This document shows, in pieces, positions 62,326 to 64,000 of a DNA stretch of 64,000 bases; within the stretch, counting starts at the first letter, position 1, and each line of letters starts with the position of its first letter. This DNA comes from Streptococcaceae bacterium. GTDB lineage: Bacteria; Bacillota; Bacilli; Lactobacillales; Streptococcaceae. The stretch lies in NCBI GenBank assembly GCA_031285775.1, contig JAITVN010000013.1:1-64000 (forward strand). Reading direction: 5' to 3'. Both the position numbers and the translations under genes were made by a program. The notes beneath the pieces are model-generated. The model had not been told where the DNA came from, did no database searches, and worked only from the letters and a program-made list of their open reading frames with translations.

Positions 62326-63413
62326 AAATTGTACTGACGGGAGGAGGAACTGGAGGGCATATTTATCCAGCTTTAGCTTTTGCGAAATATCTTCAGAAAA
62401 TCGAACCTGGCTCTGAATTTCTTTATATCGGTACTGAAAAAGGCTTGGAGAGTACAATTGTCCCTGCGGCAGGATTTCCATTTAAAACTGTAGATGTACA
62501 GGGAATTCGACGTTCCCTGTCTCCTGATAATATTCGCACAGCCTGGAAGTTTTTCCGATCGACTGCGGATGCCAAAAAAATCATTGCTGATTTTAAGCCG
62601 GATGTGGTTTTCGGAACTGGGGGTTATGTCTCTGGCCCAGTCGTTTATGCGGCGACACGACTTAAAATTCCAACGATTATTCATGAACAAAATGCCGTGC
62701 CTGGCGTTGCCAATAAGTTTTTGGCCAAACGCGTGAATAAGGTAGCAGTGGCTTTTCACCACGCCGAGCAGCATTTTCCTGCCGAAAAAGTTGTTTTTGT
62801 TGGGAATCCGCGTGCCCAGGAGGTTGCAGACATTAAAGCTTCCGATATTTTAAAAACATATGATTTAGACCCTAGGAAACAAACAGTGGTCATTTTCGGC
62901 GGTTCACGCGGCGCTTTGACGATCAATAAAGCAGTGGTTTCAGCCTTGCCTGAGCTAGAGCATCAAAGTTACCAGACACTTTATGCCTCTGGGGAAATCT
63001 ATTATGACGATTTTAAAAAAGAATTTGTCAGGTTTGATGAATGTCCGAATATTGCCATTCGTCCTTATATTTCTGACATGTCAGAGGTTTTATCTTCGGC
63101 CAGTTTGATTGTCGCGCGCTCTGGTGCAACGACGATTGCGGAGGTGACTGCGCTTGGACTTCCCGCGATCTTTATTCCCAGCCCAAATGTGACCAACGAT
63201 CAACAGACGAAAAATGCCATGGAATTGGTAGATGCTGGAGCTGCTGTAATGATAAAGGATGCAGACCTCACTGCAGACAAGCTTCTCAAGAGCATTTCAG
63301 ACATTTTGTCAAATATGGAAAGATATGAAAAAATGAAAGCAGCCAGTCTCGCAGCAGGTGTTCCAGATGCCTTAGAAAGACTTTACAAGCTGACTAAGGA
63401 AATGATTCAATAA
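62322..63413 (+). CDS. murG: UDP-GlcNAc--undecaprenyl-PP-MurNAc-pentapeptide transferase (lipid II synthase)
   Basis: 363 residues, GT28 family, membrane-associated. GGGTGGHIYPALAFA at the N terminus is the lipid-phosphate loop, and FGTGGYVSGPV and GGSRGALTINKAV are further family motifs. The donor-binding region is VARSGATTIAEVTALGLPAIFIPSP. It makes lipid II from lipid I. It is coupled to murD by overlap and followed after 3 nt by divIB. Confidence 0.96.
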   Translation: MKIVLTGGGTGGHIYPALAFAKYLQKIEPGSEFLYIGTEKGLESTIVPAAGFPFKTVDVQGIRRSLSPDNIRTAWKFFRSTADAKKIIADFKPDVVFGTGGYVSGPVVYAATRLKIPTIIHEQNAVPGVANKFLAKRVNKVAVAFHHAEQHFPAEKVVFVGNPRAQEVADIKASDILKTYDLDPRKQTVVIFGGSRGALTINKAVVSALPELEHQSYQTLYASGEIYYDDFKKEFVRFDECPNIAIRPYISDMSEVLSSASLIVARSGATTIAEVTALGLPAIFIPSPNVTNDQQTKNAMELVDAGAAVMIKDADLTADKLLKSISDILSNMERYEKMKAASLAAGVPDALERLYKLTKEMIQ

Positions 63414-63416
63414 GAA

Positions 63417-64000
63417 ATGGCAGAAGAAATAAAAAGTCCCTGGCAAATTGAGCACGAGAAGATGCTCGACCAGCAAGAAGCTAAAAAGAAAGCGCAGGCG
63501 AAGAAAAAGCGTCTCGAGTTTTTGCGTAGTTTAAAAATAACGCGAAAGTCTGATCAATCACTTCACGAAATCGCGGAAGCTGAAGAAAAAAACGATGAAG
63601 AGACGGAAGCTTCAAGTACAGCAGCTGATGAAGTTAACCAAACTGCGCTCAGTTATAAGGACGGAGAGGTCATTGACAACCGTTTTGATAACGCTGAAGA
63701 TCAGTCCACGATGCCCTCATCACTTAAGTCCTTTACCCGAATTTTGCGTCGAATTTGGCCTATTTTGCTCGTGTTTTTTATTGTCTTTGCGGGCAGCATT
63801 TATTATTTGTCGCCGCTTAACCGGATCGGCTCATTTAAGATTAGCGGCAATTCCGTGGTTAAGGCCAGTGATATTGCAGCTTCCTCGAAATTAACCATGC
63901 AAAGTTCGATTTCTGGAATATTTAGACATAAAGCCGCAATTGAAGCAAAAATCAGCAAGAGTTCTCCCCGGATTGAAAGCACCCAGATTTCAGTTTCGCT
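63417..64000 (+). CDS. divIB: Cell division protein DivIB/FtsQ, N-terminal part (runs off the window)
   Basis: An ATG at 63417, 3 nt after the murG stop, opens a frame that stays open to the right edge (194 codons visible); it is missing from the ORF track because it has no stop in the window. A charged, Lys/Glu-rich cytoplasmic domain (about 1-112) is followed by one membrane helix (about 117-137, IWPILLVFFIVFAGSIYYL) and the beginning of a POTRA domain (LNRIGSFKISGNSVVKASDIA). The long cytoplasmic part is typical of streptococcal/lactococcal DivIB. It belongs to the divisome and follows murD-murG as in lactococci and streptococci. Confidence 0.9.
   Translation, partial: MAEEIKSPWQIEHEKMLDQQEAKKKAQAKKKRLEFLRSLKITRKSDQSLHEIAEAEEKNDEETEASSTAADEVNQTALSYKDGEVIDNRFDNAEDQSTMPSSLKSFTRILRRIWPILLVFFIVFAGSIYYLSPLNRIGSFKISGNSVVKASDIAASSKLTMQSSISGIFRHKAAIEAKISKSSPRIESTQISVS

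Overview
The window looks like a chromosomal segment from a low-to-moderate GC Gram-positive coccus of the order Lactobacillales, most probably Streptococcaceae. The gene content and order support this: recF with its S4-domain partner beside a ymfF/ymfH M16 peptidase pair, rodZ and pgsA; a DUF177 gene directly before a CovRS-type two-component system; an AmiACDEF-type oligopeptide importer; PepV; mini-RNase III directly after cysS; and murD-murG-divIB. Species is not determinable from sequence reading alone. Base composition appears higher than in Lactococcus lactis, so a non-lactis lactococcal lineage is my guess, not a result.

Layout. 1-2.9 kb: the edge of an unidentified minus-strand gene, three small coupled ORFs and a GH1 6-phospho-glycosidase. 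3-12.3 kb: miaA, a conserved unknown, an SPFH protein, recF/yaaA/GNAT (minus), ymfF-ymfH, a tandem repeat array, rodZ, pgsA. 12.3-18.3 kb: hisS-aspS, two coupled YitT-family membrane proteins, dusB (minus). 18.4-24.4 kb: a catabolic operon controlled by a LicT-type antiterminator and a RAT/terminator leader. It encodes PTS EIIA, the antiterminator, a mandelate-racemase-subgroup dehydratase, a SIS isomerase, an NAL-type aldolase and PTS EIIBC. 24.5-32.7 kb: hslO and a GNAT (minus), then asp2-asp1-gtfA-gtfB-asp3, an accessory-Sec glycosylation/export cluster with no secA2 or secY2 beside it. 32.9-43.6 kb: gpx, a repeat array in the pnp leader, pnp, an SseB-like gene, cysS-mrnC, two flavoproteins, an Nramp transporter and pepV. 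43.8-50.3 kb: an OPT transporter, a PqqD-like protein, a tiny coupled ORF, sdaAB-sdaAA, a single repeat element and a T-box-controlled thrS. 50.5-64 kb: amiACDEF, rpmE2, DUF177, covRS-like genes, murD, murG and the start of divIB.

Two window-wide signals stand out. (1) A family of about 112-bp hairpin elements occurs as a four-unit-plus-fragment array before rodZ, a three-unit array before pnp (both with about 118-bp period), and one copy after sdaAA. Length and end sequences are conserved while the stem interiors change in a compensated way. (2) At least nine genes on both strands have an extended -10 box (TGnTAnAAT) only 6-10 nt before the start codon and no room for a Shine-Dalgarno site, which implies leaderless mRNAs. 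They include miaA, dusB, cysS, both RimJ-like GNATs, ymfF, asp2, the DUF177 gene and murD.

The best candidates for undescribed biology are the PTS-linked dehydratase/aldolase operon, the asp/gtf cluster lacking its translocase genes, the hairpin repeat family and the leaderless gene set. All functional calls come from motif and family recognition by eye; no database search was run.
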